The notes below the pieces were generated by a model. The model did not search any database. It was not told where the DNA came from and saw only the letters and a list, made by a program, of their open reading frames with translations. Shown one piece after another: positions 39,035 to 48,172 of a stretch of 64,000 nucleotides of DNA. The translations under genes and the position numbers were made by a program. Position 1 is the stretch's first letter, and the number at the start of each line of letters is the position of its first letter. This DNA comes from Roseiarcus sp963730555 (GTDB taxonomy: Bacteria > Pseudomonadota > Alphaproteobacteria > Rhizobiales > Beijerinckiaceae): positions 62,001 to 126,000 of the forward strand of contig CAVSSS010000017.1 in NCBI GenBank assembly GCA_963730555.1. Reading direction: 5' to 3'.

Positions 39035-39487
39035 TCAGCCGTAGGCGAAGCCCGGCTTGTTTTGCGCAACTTCGATAATATAACCGTCAGGATCGCGGAT
39101 GTAGCAGAGAGTTTCGCCGTACTTCTCCTTCGGCTCAGTGATGAACTCGGCGCCTCGACTTCTCCATAATTCATAGTACGCCTGAATATCGGCAACGCGG
39201 ATATGCATAAAGCTGCTGATCTTATCCGGGTCGGGGACGCTAAGCGTTACCGACGGCTTCTCTGGCGTCGGCCCGCCCCCGACGTTCACAATAAGCCACG
39301 TATTCGCGACCTGGATGTACCCAGGCAAGCCGTTGCTGTCGCCTCTGCTCAGAATGCGACCGCCGAAGACCCTTTCGTAGAAGCGAGCCGATCTGTCGAC
39401 GTCGGCGACGGTAAGAAACAGTGCGACAGTGAAGCCGTCCTGCGGCGGCATCTGGTAGCTTTTCTGGTCGACTTGTACTTGGCTCAT
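39035..39487 (-). CDS. VOC (glyoxalase/bleomycin resistance) family protein
   Basis: 150 residues; ATG 39487 (MSQVQVDQKSYQMPPQDG) is preferred over an upstream ATG at 39499. One vicinal-oxygen-chelate domain: FLTVADVDRSARFYERVFGG, then HIRVADIQAYYELWRSRGAE, then GETLCYIRDPDGYIIEVAQN, which carries the late metal-binding Glu. Family members include dioxygenases, isomerases and resistance proteins; none can be chosen here. It stands alone on its strand behind emrB. Confidence 0.85.
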   Translation of the reverse strand: MSQVQVDQKSYQMPPQDGFTVALFLTVADVDRSARFYERVFGGRILSRGDSNGLPGYIQVANTWLIVNVGGGPTPEKPSVTLSVPDPDKISSFMHIRVADIQAYYELWRSRGAEFITEPKEKYGETLCYIRDPDGYIIEVAQNKPGFAYG

Positions 39488-39688
39488 AGGCAACTCCAAT
39501 TCGGATATCGTATTCCCATTCGCCAGAATATGCCGCGCAGTGTCCTACGCGAAAGGAGAGGTTTCGGACCCGACGATCCGCTGTTCCCATGTCGTCCTTG
39601 AACGATATCTCAGCGTTCGCTCCAGCTCCTTGCCCGACCACCAATCCTGGCGGACGCGCCGCGCGCCACGGCTCCCTCAAACCGCAGA

Positions 39689-40666
39689 TCAATGAGGAGC
39701 AACCGGAGAGGGAACATTCAGCCCCGCTTCCTGCGCAGCGATCAACCCAAGCGCGCTCCAGTCGAGATCAGCATAGCCGCGGGCAATTCCCGTGATGAGC
39801 CGATCTCGAACCACGTCGACTGATGGCATCGGCGCGGCGGCGCTTTCCGCCTCGGCGAGCGCCAGGCGCACATCCTTGAGCACCAGGGGCAGGACGAATC
39901 CGGCCGCGTAGGACTGACTTACGATCTTGTCCCCGTAAATCTTATGTGCGCGTCCGCCGAACATCGTGCTCGTCATGATGTCGATGAAAGCCTTCGGATC
40001 GAGTCCGCGCTTGAGAGCTACAGCGACGACTTCTCCCAGCATCTCCAGGGTCGTGGCAGTCATCATGTTGCCAAGCAGCTTGACCAGGTTTGCCTGCGAA
40101 GGGTCGGTTCCGACGAGAAATGTCTTTTGTCCGATGCTGTCGAACAGCGGCTGACAGCGCTCGACATCGGCCACAGCGCCAGCGGCCACAATGAAGAGCT
40201 GGCGGGCCCTGGCGGCCTCCGGATTTCCAAACACCGGCGCAGCGACGTAGCGTTGCCCATAGCGCGCGTGCTCCGCCGCGAGGCGAGACGCAGTCGCGGT
40301 GCTAATTGTGCTCATGGAAAGATGAATTGCGCCGTCCTTCAGTCCGGATGCGAGACCCTTGGCCTCTTCTCGCCCGAGGACCACGTCGCGAACGGCGGCG
40401 TCATCCGGCAGCATGCTGATGACGACCCCGCAGTCGAAGAGGTTGGGGAATTCCAATGTGGGTCTGAGACCGAGCCCGATGAGGCCGCCCATTTGGTCTG
40501 GTCGACGGACATAACAAGTGACCCGACGTCCCGACGCAGCAAGGTTCGCGGCCATCGCGGTCCCCATATGGCCGAGGCCAACAAATCCGATTGTGCCCTG
40601 CCCATGTGAAGACGCGGCCTTGGGCGCGCTGGGACCGGCGAGAAGGGAGATCATTTCGTCGTTCAT
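39689..40666 (-). CDS. NAD(P)-dependent oxidoreductase (3-hydroxyisobutyrate dehydrogenase-like)
   Basis: 325 residues, intact. GTIGFVGLGHMGTAMAANLA is the Rossmann GxGxxG of beta-hydroxyacid dehydrogenases, followed by DCGVVISMLPDDAAVRDVVL and DGAIHLSMSTISTATASRLA. GQKTFLVGTDPSQANLVKLL carries the catalytic Lys of the helix in KLLGNMM. It oxidises or reduces a small beta-hydroxyacid or aldehyde; the substrate is unknown. The N-terminal ~24 residues before the fold suggest a later start could also be right. Confidence 0.87.
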   Translation of the reverse strand: MNDEMISLLAGPSAPKAASSHGQGTIGFVGLGHMGTAMAANLAASGRRVTCYVRRPDQMGGLIGLGLRPTLEFPNLFDCGVVISMLPDDAAVRDVVLGREEAKGLASGLKDGAIHLSMSTISTATASRLAAEHARYGQRYVAAPVFGNPEAARARQLFIVAAGAVADVERCQPLFDSIGQKTFLVGTDPSQANLVKLLGNMMTATTLEMLGEVVAVALKRGLDPKAFIDIMTSTMFGGRAHKIYGDKIVSQSYAAGFVLPLVLKDVRLALAEAESAAAPMPSVDVVRDRLITGIARGYADLDWSALGLIAAQEAGLNVPSPVAPH

Positions 40667-41224
40667 GACTTGCTTCCTGACTTAGGCCCTCGTGCGTTGA
40701 AGCGCCCAACACAGCGAGGCTAGGCTGAAGCGGCGCTTCGCTTGGCGCCAGTTCGGGCTCCACTACTGTTATTCGGACACAGGGCGGGCGATTGCGTGAG
40801 TTTTACGCTCGTCGCGCAATTATTCTATCCTACATTGGTAGACGTGGACGTATTGTTTGTTTTGAGAAAGCAAACCTTCGTATGATCGGGTTTCGTCGCC
40901 GCCAATTTCACCCTGGCAAGCGCCGCGGAGGCGGTGAAGGAGCGGGGGCGCTACAGCACGAGGGAGCTACCTGGAAACGCGACGAAGACGCTCTTTGCAT
41001 ACCCAACTAGGCAGCGAAAGGATCAGCGGGGTCCAAGCTCTTACAGACGCAGGGCCGACCGCGACCCGGGCGACAACTCGATCGACGTCACCGCACGACA
41101 ATCATAGCAAGGTTTGGTTTTGCGAAACAAAACAAGCCGCCTTGATCGACCCATGTACGGTGGAAGACCCGCGCGATGGGTTTAGATTTATCGACGTTGC
41201 GGCCGCAGGAATAGGGAGGCCGTC
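40667..41224. other. Intergenic region, nothing recognised
   Basis: About 560 bp between the oxidoreductase start and the response-regulator remnant. It includes an AT-rich patch near 40815-40880. No convincing ORF with a family match, RNA gene or repeat was seen. Confidence 0.4.
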
Positions 41225-41573
41225 ATGATCGGCTATCTCGTCTGGGCGCGCGAAAGAACCATAGCTCGGGTGCCAAAATCTCAGATCGTTTCTATAGTGG
41301 ACGACGACGCGTCAGTTCTCGCCGCAATGCAGAGCCTTGTGAGGTTCCTCGGTTTCATCGCGTTCGTATTCGGGCATAAGCGGCCTTGATCTTCAGGATT
41401 GCTTGATCGCGCAAGGGACCCACATTCCAACCATCTTCATCACGGCGTTTCCCGAACAATCCGTTCGAAGTCGCGCGCAAGCCAGTGGCGCACTCGGTCT
41501 TCTCGAAAAACCGTTCGCCGGGAGGACTATGATCGAGTTGGTCCGCCAGGCTCTGGCGACGCAATCATGCTGA
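41225..41573 (+). pseudogene. Response regulator receiver remnant (FixJ type), internal deletion
   Basis: The N-terminal half reads IVSIVDDDASVLAAMQSLVR and stops at 41389. A C-terminal half in another frame reads SGLDLQDCLIAQGTHIPTIF, ITAFPEQSVRSRAQASGALG and LLEKPFAGRTMIELVRQALA, ending at 41573. The ~20 residues between them that should hold the phospho-accepting Asp (DxxMPG) are missing. The conserved acidic pair and the Lys remain, but the protein cannot be phosphorylated normally. It is a decayed paralogue of the regulator at 53839. Confidence 0.7.
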
Positions 41574-42097
41574 TGTCCGCGCGTCTCTTCACGAGGAAAG
41601 ATCCCACGGGAGTTCCACGAGCCGAGGAAAGAAGACTGCTGGCTGAAGTCGTTGAGCGCATTCGCGGGAGGCCATCGCGTCGCCAAGCGATTTACGCAGC
41701 AAAGGGGCCGCTTGTCTGTAGCTTTCCGCCTCGGCGTAAGGGTTAAGTCCTAAAACGAAAGTTTTGTCCGTTGAAACCTCCATTCAATGGCGAACTTCTC
41801 TCCCGGTGACCTAACTTTATTCATGTCATCTCGAATTCCTCCACTTCATCTCGAATTCCTCCACTCTCGCGGGGTTGACAGCCGTGGGGCCTATCGTTTC
41901 GCCGCAGATTGCGCTGCCTGCCGCACAGCCCCGTATCGTAGTTTTGCGGCCACGGTTTGTCGGTCCGCGCCGCCAGCCGCGCAACATGATCCCGGAGCCC
42001 GCAGTCGAGGAGACGCTCCGGCCCGCTGCGACACTGAGGCGGGGGCACGACGAGTGACCGCACCTTGTAGTGTCATGGAGCGTCGCGAGGACGCACC
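41574..42097. other. Upstream region of the RND pump
   Basis: About 520 bp before the RND gene. It contains a 20-bp tandem repeat at 41827 and a 60-codon ORF of unknown meaning ending at 42057. GCGAGGACG is a good ribosome site for the ATG at 42098. No promoter boxes are confident. Confidence 0.35.
41827..41866. repeat. Two tandem 20-bp units
   Basis: CATCTCGAATTCCTCCACT occurs twice head to tail (41827 and 41847), 232-271 bases before the RND start. Confidence 0.75.
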
Positions 42098-45000
42098 ATG
42101 GGCATAGTTCGCTTTGCGCTGAAGTATCCATACACCTTCTACGTCCTCGCGGCATTGATTGTGTTTTTGGGCATCTCGGCCATCACGGTCATGCCAGAGG
42201 ATATCTTCCCGGAGATCGACATTCCTGTCGTCTCGGTGATCTGGCAGTACACCGGTCTCAGCACGCCGGAGATGGAGCAGCGCGTCTCCACCTATAGCCA
42301 GTACTCCATCAGCTCGAACGTCAATGGCATCAAAGATATGGAGGCCCAGACGCTCAACGGTATCTCGGTCCAGAAGATTTATTTCCAGCCGGACGTCAAC
42401 CTCGATCTGGCCATCGCCCAGATCGTCTCGGCGACAAATTCGATCCGCGCCCTGATGCCCACCGGCATACAGCCGCCGACTGTGGTGGCGTACAACGCCT
42501 CGAGCGTTCCGGTCCTGCAGCTCAGCTTGAGCTCCGATCGGCTCAATGAACAGCAGCTCTACGATTACGGAATCTACAACCTGCGCCAGCAGCTCGCGCC
42601 GGTTCATGGGGTGACGTTCCCAACTCCGGACGGCGGCAAGTACCGGCAGATCATGGTCGACATCAACTCGACTAAGCTTGCGGCCAAAGGGCTCACGCCG
42701 GCGGATGTCGTGAACGCGGTCAACGCGCAGACCCTGACGTTGCCATCGGGCCTCGCCAAGATCGGCGACACGCAATACACGGTGCGCACCAATGCGATGC
42801 CGACGACCATCGCCGACCTCAACAATATTCCGATCTCCTATCTCAACGGCCAGACCGTTTTCATAAGGGATATCGGCCAGGTGCACGATGGCTGGGCGGT
42901 GCAGCAGAACGTTGTGCGTGAAAATGGCCGACGCTCCGTGCTGTTGAGCGTCATCAAGAATGGCGGCGCCTCGACGCTTGCCGTCGTCGACGGGGTTCGC
43001 AAGGTGCTGAAGGTTGCGCGTCAGGCCGCGCCCCCCGGCCTGAGCATCAACGAGCTGTTCGATCAATCGAAGCTCGTGACCGCATCGATCACGAGCGTGG
43101 TCCGCGAGGGAGCAATCGCGGCCGGGCTCACAGGGCTGATGATAATGCTGTTTCTCGGCTCATGGCGCTCGACCCTGATCGTCTTGATCTCGATTCCGCT
43201 GTCGATCCTGACATCGATCGTCGTTCTCTACTTCATCGGCGACACGCTTAACACCATGACCCTCGGCGGAATGGCGCTCGCGGTCGGCATTCTGGTTGAC
43301 AATTCCACGGTCACGATCGAGAACACTCACCGGCTTCGCGGCGAAGGCATGAGCCTGGCGGCGGCGACATTGCATGGCTCAGCGGGAATCGCTGTCCCGA
43401 CGTTGGTCTCGACGCTCGCGATCAGTTGCGTGTTCACATCCGTCGTGTTCCTCGAAGGGCCGGCGAAATTCCTGTTCACACCGCTTGGGCTTGCGGTGGT
43501 GTTCGCAATGCTGGCCTCGTACGTGCTGTCGAGAACATTGACGCCCATCATCATTGGCCTGCTGCTGAAGGGTGAACACCACGGCGAGACCGCGGGCTCG
43601 CGCAATTGGTTTTCGCGCTTTCACCAAGGGTTCGAGCGCGCTTTCGAGCGACTTCGTCGCGGCTATGTCCGCATGCTCGCGCTGCTCCTGAAACGGCGCT
43701 GGATCGTCCCCGTCGTCGCTGCGCTGATCCTCGCACTAGGCGGCGTCATGCTGAACTTTGTTGGCCGCGACTTCTTCCCCGCGATCGACGGCGGCCAGAT
43801 TAAGCTTCACGTCCGGGCGCCCCCCGCAACGCGTATCGAAACGACGGAGCACGTTTTTCAGGAGGTCGAAGACAAGATCCGCGAGGTCGTCCCGGAGCGG
43901 GATCTTGGCCTCATCGTCGATGATATCGGTGTGCCGCAACGAACCTACAACCTCGCCTTTACCGACGGGTCGACCATCAACGCTAACGACGGGGTGATCC
44001 TGGTGTCGCTAAACGACGGACACGCGCCAACCGCCGGTTACGTGCGCCGGCTTCGCGAGGCGCTGCCGGCCGCCTTTCCGTCAGTGACCTTCTATTTCCA
44101 GGCCGCGGACATGATCACCCAAATCCTCAATTTCGGCTTGCCGGCGCAAATCGATGCCCGCGTGGTCGGACGCGACCGCGCCACGAACATCAGGGTGGCG
44201 CACGAACTGCGGCGCCGTGTGATGGCCATTCCAGGCATTGCCGACGCCCACCTCCAGCAGGAGCTCGATGCACCCGCCTTCGTGGCCAACATCGATCGGC
44301 CGCGGGCGTTGGAGCTCGGTCTCAATGCGCAGGCGATCGCCAACGATCTCAACATCAGCCTCAGCTCGTCGGAGCAGGTCTCGCCCAATTTCTGGACCGA
44401 TCCGACGAACGGAATTCCCTATTACATTGCGGTCCAGACGCCCGAGCATCAAGAGAGCTCCCTCGGCGAGCTTCGCAACACCCCGGTCTCCACGACGATC
44501 GCTTCCGCCGGTCCGCCGATACCCGGGCTCCTGAGCAACGCGGTGATGTCGCAGAGTCAGGCTATTCCCAACATACCCGGGCTCCTGAGCAATGTGGCGA
44601 CGTTGCAGCGGGACATCACTCCCACCAATCTGAACCAGACCAATATCCAGCCGGTGTACGACGTCTATGCCGCTGTGCAGGGACGCGATCTCGGCAGCAT
44701 CTCCGACGACATTAACAAAATCGTCGCGGAACTGCAGAAGGAGCTCAAGCCGGGTAACACGATTCAGGTTCTCGGCCAGATCCAAAGCATGAATGACTCC
44801 TTCCGGGACCTTACCATCGGGCTAATGTTTGCGGCCGTGTTCGTCTATATGCTCATGGTCGCCAACTACCAGAATTTCGGCGATCCTTTCGTCGTTATCT
44901 TGGCGCTCCCGGCGACGTTGTGCGGCATCGTCACCATGCTCTTCATCACTGGCACGACGCTCTGTGTCCCCTCGCTGATGGGGGCGATCATGGCGGTTGG

Positions 45001-45334
45001 CGTAGCTTCGGCGAACTCCATCCTGCTGGTCACCTTCGCACGGGAAGAGCAGCTCGCCGGCCGGTCGGCCTTCCGGGCCACAATCGTCGCGGGCCACACT
45101 CGCATCCGCCCCGTGCTGATGACGGCGGGCGCGATGATCGTCGGCATGATCCCGATGGCGATCGGCGGCGCCGGTGAGGAGCAGAATGCGGCGCTGGCCA
45201 GGGCGGTGATCGGCGGCCTTCTGTTCGCGACGCCGACCACCCTGCTGATCGTGCCTTATCTCTTTGCCATGCTGCACAAACGCAATGACGGCATCGCGGC
45301 CTATGGCGTATTCGAGGACCTCCCCGATGAATGA
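42098..45334 (+). CDS. RND-family efflux transporter permease (AcrB-like)
   Basis: 1078 residues, intact. TVMPEDIFPEIDIPVVSVIW and YTGLSTPEMEQRVSTYSQYS belong to the first porter domain. LGGMALAVGILVDNSTVTIENTHR, with its Asp in the proton relay helix, and FTSVVFLEGPAKFLFTPLGL lie in the first membrane bundle; NRPALELGLN-like and SLMGAIMAVGVASANSILLV lie in the second half. Twelve membrane segments with two large periplasmic loops are expected. It exports drugs, solvents or metabolites by proton exchange. The adaptor gene overlaps its end by eight bases, an order (permease first) opposite to acrAB. No outer-membrane channel gene is present. Confidence 0.9.
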   Translation: MGIVRFALKYPYTFYVLAALIVFLGISAITVMPEDIFPEIDIPVVSVIWQYTGLSTPEMEQRVSTYSQYSISSNVNGIKDMEAQTLNGISVQKIYFQPDVNLDLAIAQIVSATNSIRALMPTGIQPPTVVAYNASSVPVLQLSLSSDRLNEQQLYDYGIYNLRQQLAPVHGVTFPTPDGGKYRQIMVDINSTKLAAKGLTPADVVNAVNAQTLTLPSGLAKIGDTQYTVRTNAMPTTIADLNNIPISYLNGQTVFIRDIGQVHDGWAVQQNVVRENGRRSVLLSVIKNGGASTLAVVDGVRKVLKVARQAAPPGLSINELFDQSKLVTASITSVVREGAIAAGLTGLMIMLFLGSWRSTLIVLISIPLSILTSIVVLYFIGDTLNTMTLGGMALAVGILVDNSTVTIENTHRLRGEGMSLAAATLHGSAGIAVPTLVSTLAISCVFTSVVFLEGPAKFLFTPLGLAVVFAMLASYVLSRTLTPIIIGLLLKGEHHGETAGSRNWFSRFHQGFERAFERLRRGYVRMLALLLKRRWIVPVVAALILALGGVMLNFVGRDFFPAIDGGQIKLHVRAPPATRIETTEHVFQEVEDKIREVVPERDLGLIVDDIGVPQRTYNLAFTDGSTINANDGVILVSLNDGHAPTAGYVRRLREALPAAFPSVTFYFQAADMITQILNFGLPAQIDARVVGRDRATNIRVAHELRRRVMAIPGIADAHLQQELDAPAFVANIDRPRALELGLNAQAIANDLNISLSSSEQVSPNFWTDPTNGIPYYIAVQTPEHQESSLGELRNTPVSTTIASAGPPIPGLLSNAVMSQSQAIPNIPGLLSNVATLQRDITPTNLNQTNIQPVYDVYAAVQGRDLGSISDDINKIVAELQKELKPGNTIQVLGQIQSMNDSFRDLTIGLMFAAVFVYMLMVANYQNFGDPFVVILALPATLCGIVTMLFITGTTLCVPSLMGAIMAVGVASANSILLVTFAREEQLAGRSAFRATIVAGHTRIRPVLMTAGAMIVGMIPMAIGGAGEEQNAALARAVIGGLLFATPTTLLIVPYLFAMLHKRNDGIAAYGVFEDLPDE
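44521..44628 (+). repeat. 54-bp imperfect tandem duplication inside the RND gene
   Basis: Two 54-bp units, 44521-44574 and 44575-44628, begin with 18 identical bases and then diverge. They encode PGLLSNAVMSQSQAIPNI and PGLLSNVATLQRDITPTN, so the frame is kept. The second unit reads like the normal family sequence. Confidence 0.7.
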
Positions 45335-46622
45335 TGTAGGCTTTCGTAATCGAACCGACGAGTTCACCGATCATCATGACGGCCGGCGGATCGACCGTGA
45401 CACGCAGAATCCACAGAAGGCCCGTCCTGGGGTGCGGCCCCGGTGGGGCATGCGCCTGTTCGCGGCAGGCGCATTTTTGTTGGTCGCCGGCGGTGTCGCG
45501 CTGGGCGCATGGAGCCACTATTCGCAGGGGCAAGAGGTCATCGCGACCGCAGAAAAAGAGCGTGATTTCGTGCCCAGCGTGCGCGTCGCGACGGTCAAGG
45601 CGAGCCCCGCCGTCATGTCTGCGACTTTGCCGGCGACCACGGCTGCATTCGCGCAGGCCGAGATCTATGCCCGCGCAACAGGCTATATCGCCAAGCGTAA
45701 CGTCGACATCGGCGACCGCGTCAAACAGGGCGACAAGCTGGTGGAGCTCGCGGTCCCCGAGCAAGACGATCAGATTTCCCAAAACGTAGCGATGCGCAAT
45801 CAGCTCCAATCAGCGCTGGACCAGGCCCAGGCTAACTTGAAGCTCGCACAGGTGACCTGGGACCGGGACCGGCCACTGGTCAATGAAGGCTGGGCAACCC
45901 AGCAGCAGGGCACAATCGACGTTCAGACCCTAAAGGCATACGACGCCGCAGTTGGCGTCGCGCGGGCCAATATCGCAGCTCAAGACAAACTGCTCATGAT
46001 GCTGCGTCAGAACCGCGGCTATGCGTTGGTGACAGCGCCCTTCAACGGCGTCATCACGCAGCGCAACGTCGACGTCGGTAGTCTGGTCCAGGGCAACGCC
46101 AACACCGGTACGTTCATGTTCGAGGTCATGCAGAGGGACGTGATTCAAGTCTTTGTATACGTGCCGCAGGATGCTGCCTTCGGCGTGGCGCCCGGTGTTG
46201 ACGCCATCGTGCGCGTACCCGAAATTCCAAATCGTGAGTTCCCCGGCAAGGTGACCCGGATCGCCGACGCGCTGCAGAGCGGTACGCGCACGCTCTTGAC
46301 TGAGATCGACATTCCCAATCCGGACGACGCTCTGCAGCCCGGGGTTTACTGCACCGTCGAACTCAAAATTCCGCGCCCGACGCCGTCCTTCAGTGTGCCC
46401 GCTGAGGCGATCATCTTCAATCGCAATGGATTGCAAGTCGCGGTCGTAAACGACGGCAAGGTTGAGATCCGCAAACTCGGAGTGATACGCGACTTCGGGA
46501 CGTGGGTGGAGGCGGACGACGGAGTGAGTTCCGGCGAGGATGTCATCCTCAATCCGCCGGTCAATCTCACCAACGGCGGCAAGGTGCAGATTCGCTCCTA
46601 CGCCACGGCTCCGTCCACATAG
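45327..46622 (+). CDS. RND efflux periplasmic adaptor subunit
   Basis: 431 residues from ATG 45327, which overlaps the permease stop. One membrane segment (MRLFAAGAFLLVAGGVALGA) is followed by AEIYARATGYIAKRNVDIGD and RVKQGDKLVELAVPEQDDQI (lipoyl half). A hairpin (~150-220), a second lipoyl half (GYALVTAPFNGVITQRNVDV), a beta-barrel and a membrane-proximal domain (PSFSVPAEAIIFNRNGLQVA) complete it. It links the permease to an outer-membrane channel encoded elsewhere. Confidence 0.9.
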   Translation: MNDVGFRNRTDEFTDHHDGRRIDRDTQNPQKARPGVRPRWGMRLFAAGAFLLVAGGVALGAWSHYSQGQEVIATAEKERDFVPSVRVATVKASPAVMSATLPATTAAFAQAEIYARATGYIAKRNVDIGDRVKQGDKLVELAVPEQDDQISQNVAMRNQLQSALDQAQANLKLAQVTWDRDRPLVNEGWATQQQGTIDVQTLKAYDAAVGVARANIAAQDKLLMMLRQNRGYALVTAPFNGVITQRNVDVGSLVQGNANTGTFMFEVMQRDVIQVFVYVPQDAAFGVAPGVDAIVRVPEIPNREFPGKVTRIADALQSGTRTLLTEIDIPNPDDALQPGVYCTVELKIPRPTPSFSVPAEAIIFNRNGLQVAVVNDGKVEIRKLGVIRDFGTWVEADDGVSSGEDVILNPPVNLTNGGKVQIRSYATAPST

Positions 46623-46695
46623 GCCGAATTGGTCAACCCGAATTTTCGGCTCGGCCGCCGACCCAAAGCCTCGATCGCCGCACGAGAAGAAGCCC

Positions 46696-46905
46696 ATGCA
46701 ACGCAGCCGGCTGGCAGGTCTTCCGGCCGACTACAAGAAACCGGGCGTCGCCCCCGTTGAAGTCGCCGAGTTTGAGGAGGGTCAGCGCATCGACACGGAA
46801 AGGGGCCGCTATGAATGGTGGTACTTCAATTCGCATCCGACAACGGCGCCAAACTCGTCGTGGTTTTCTACACCAAGCCCGATGTCATGATCACAATTGG
46901 GGCGA
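46696..46905 (+). pseudogene. 5' fragment of a CrtC/lipocalin-like gene
   Basis: ATG 46696 starts GLPADYKKPGVAPVEVAEFE, then RGRYEWWYFN, and in the next frame DNGAKLVVVFYTKPD. YEWWYFDxxxxDGxxLVxxFYTK is the opening of hydroxyneurosporene-synthase/CrtC-like lipocalin proteins. No matching continuation follows beyond short scraps up to ~47000, so it is a remnant broken by frameshift and deletion. It lies behind the adaptor gene and is unrelated to it. Confidence 0.45.
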
Positions 46906-47431
46906 CGTCCCTATGCAGACCCTCACGCGCAACTGGCGCTGGGCGCGCGCCAGCGTCGGTCCCCATACGATCATCGCATCCCACATCACCGCCGCCTCAG
47001 CCTACGGCTATGAAAGCAGATCGTCTGCATGCTGGCCATGGACAGCAAGATCAGCGCCGAGGACTACGCCGACGGGAGGATTCTTCAAAAGGCAACTTGC
47101 TCCATGGCCGACCACCTAAACCTTGGTCTATTAAGCCCAAACGCACGGTTGATTGTAACAGACCAAAGTGCTGCGCGAAGCAACGTAAGAAGTATAGCTG
47201 GGTCAGGGCGAGTTCGCTAAATAAAGCGACAACGACTGTCGCAGAGCAACGACGATGGTTGCGCTTCGGACTCGCTCGGAGCGACCGGCAGGTGAGTGAT
47301 GCGTGCTGACGGGTCCTGGGCGCCCCGCGGCGATCGGGAGAAAGTTGCGACAAGGGCTTCGTGGCGGCCATCCGTCATGGTGTGACTTATGGGCTGATCC
47401 AGGCCTCTGGAGGCCACGGAAGGATGCGCAC
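46906..47431. other. Degraded intergenic region
   Basis: About 530 bp holding no intact gene. Parts of the CrtC-like sequence may persist to ~47000. GGAAGGA near 47419 is the likely ribosome site of the HD-domain gene. Confidence 0.35.
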
Positions 47432-48074
47432 GTGAACATAGCGACCCACGCCTTAAGAATCCCCGACAGCAAGCTCGCGCGCGAGGTGACGGAGATTGTC
47501 CGCGACACTAAATCCGAGTTGCTCTTCAATCATTCGAGCCGAGTTTACCTATTCGCTGCGCTCGCCGGCGAGCACCACGGCCTGAGATTCAATCCGGAAT
47601 TGCTCTACGCGGGGGCGATGTTTCACGACATGGGTCTGACCAAGGCGCACAGCAGCGAGAATGAGCGCTTCGAGGTGGACGGCGCGGAATGCAGCGCGGG
47701 ATTTCCTGAAGCGGCACGGAATCACGCAGACAGATATCGACACGGTGTGGACGGCGATCGCGCTGCACACGACGCCCGGCGTTCCCAAGCACATGCATCC
47801 GGTCGTGGCGCTGGTGACGGCGGGCGTCGAGATGGACGTCCTTGGGCTTGCTTACCAGGAATATTCCGACGCGGAACGCGAGGCGGTGGTGAGGGCGTTC
47901 CCGCGCACGCCGCATTTCAAGGAGGACATTATCCAGGCCTTTTATGAGGGCATCAAGCACAAGCCAGAAACGACCTTTGGCAATGTCAAGGCCGACGTGC
48001 TCGCGGACAAGGACCCGCATTTCCACCGCGGGAATTTCTGCAGCGTGATCCGCGAATCGCGCTGGCGCGGCTGA
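47432..48074 (+). pseudogene. HD-domain phosphohydrolase-like protein (cyanamide-hydratase-like), one frameshift
   Basis: Starting at GTG behind GGAAGGA, 214 residues when joined. LFNHSSRVYLFAALAG holds the first His, LLYAGAMFHDMGLTKAHSS the HD pair, and TVWTAIALHTTPGVPKHMHP later metal-binding His. This order and spacing match the family containing cyanamide hydratase, which uses zinc to hydrate cyanamide to urea; most members are uncharacterised. The frame changes near 47690 in DGA/NAARDFLKRHG. It has no obvious partner in its neighbours. Confidence 0.72.
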
Positions 48075-48172
48075 CCGCTGTCCGACGGCGCCGTCGATTT
48101 CGTCAACGAGCGCTGATTCGAGATCACGCGTCCCAATGACCGGTTGAGACCATCGTCGAGTGGCGCAAAGCG

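Noticed and set aside
41891..43066. A 391-codon minus-strand frame
   Set aside because: Antisense to the start of the RND permease; composition is that of a shadow frame.
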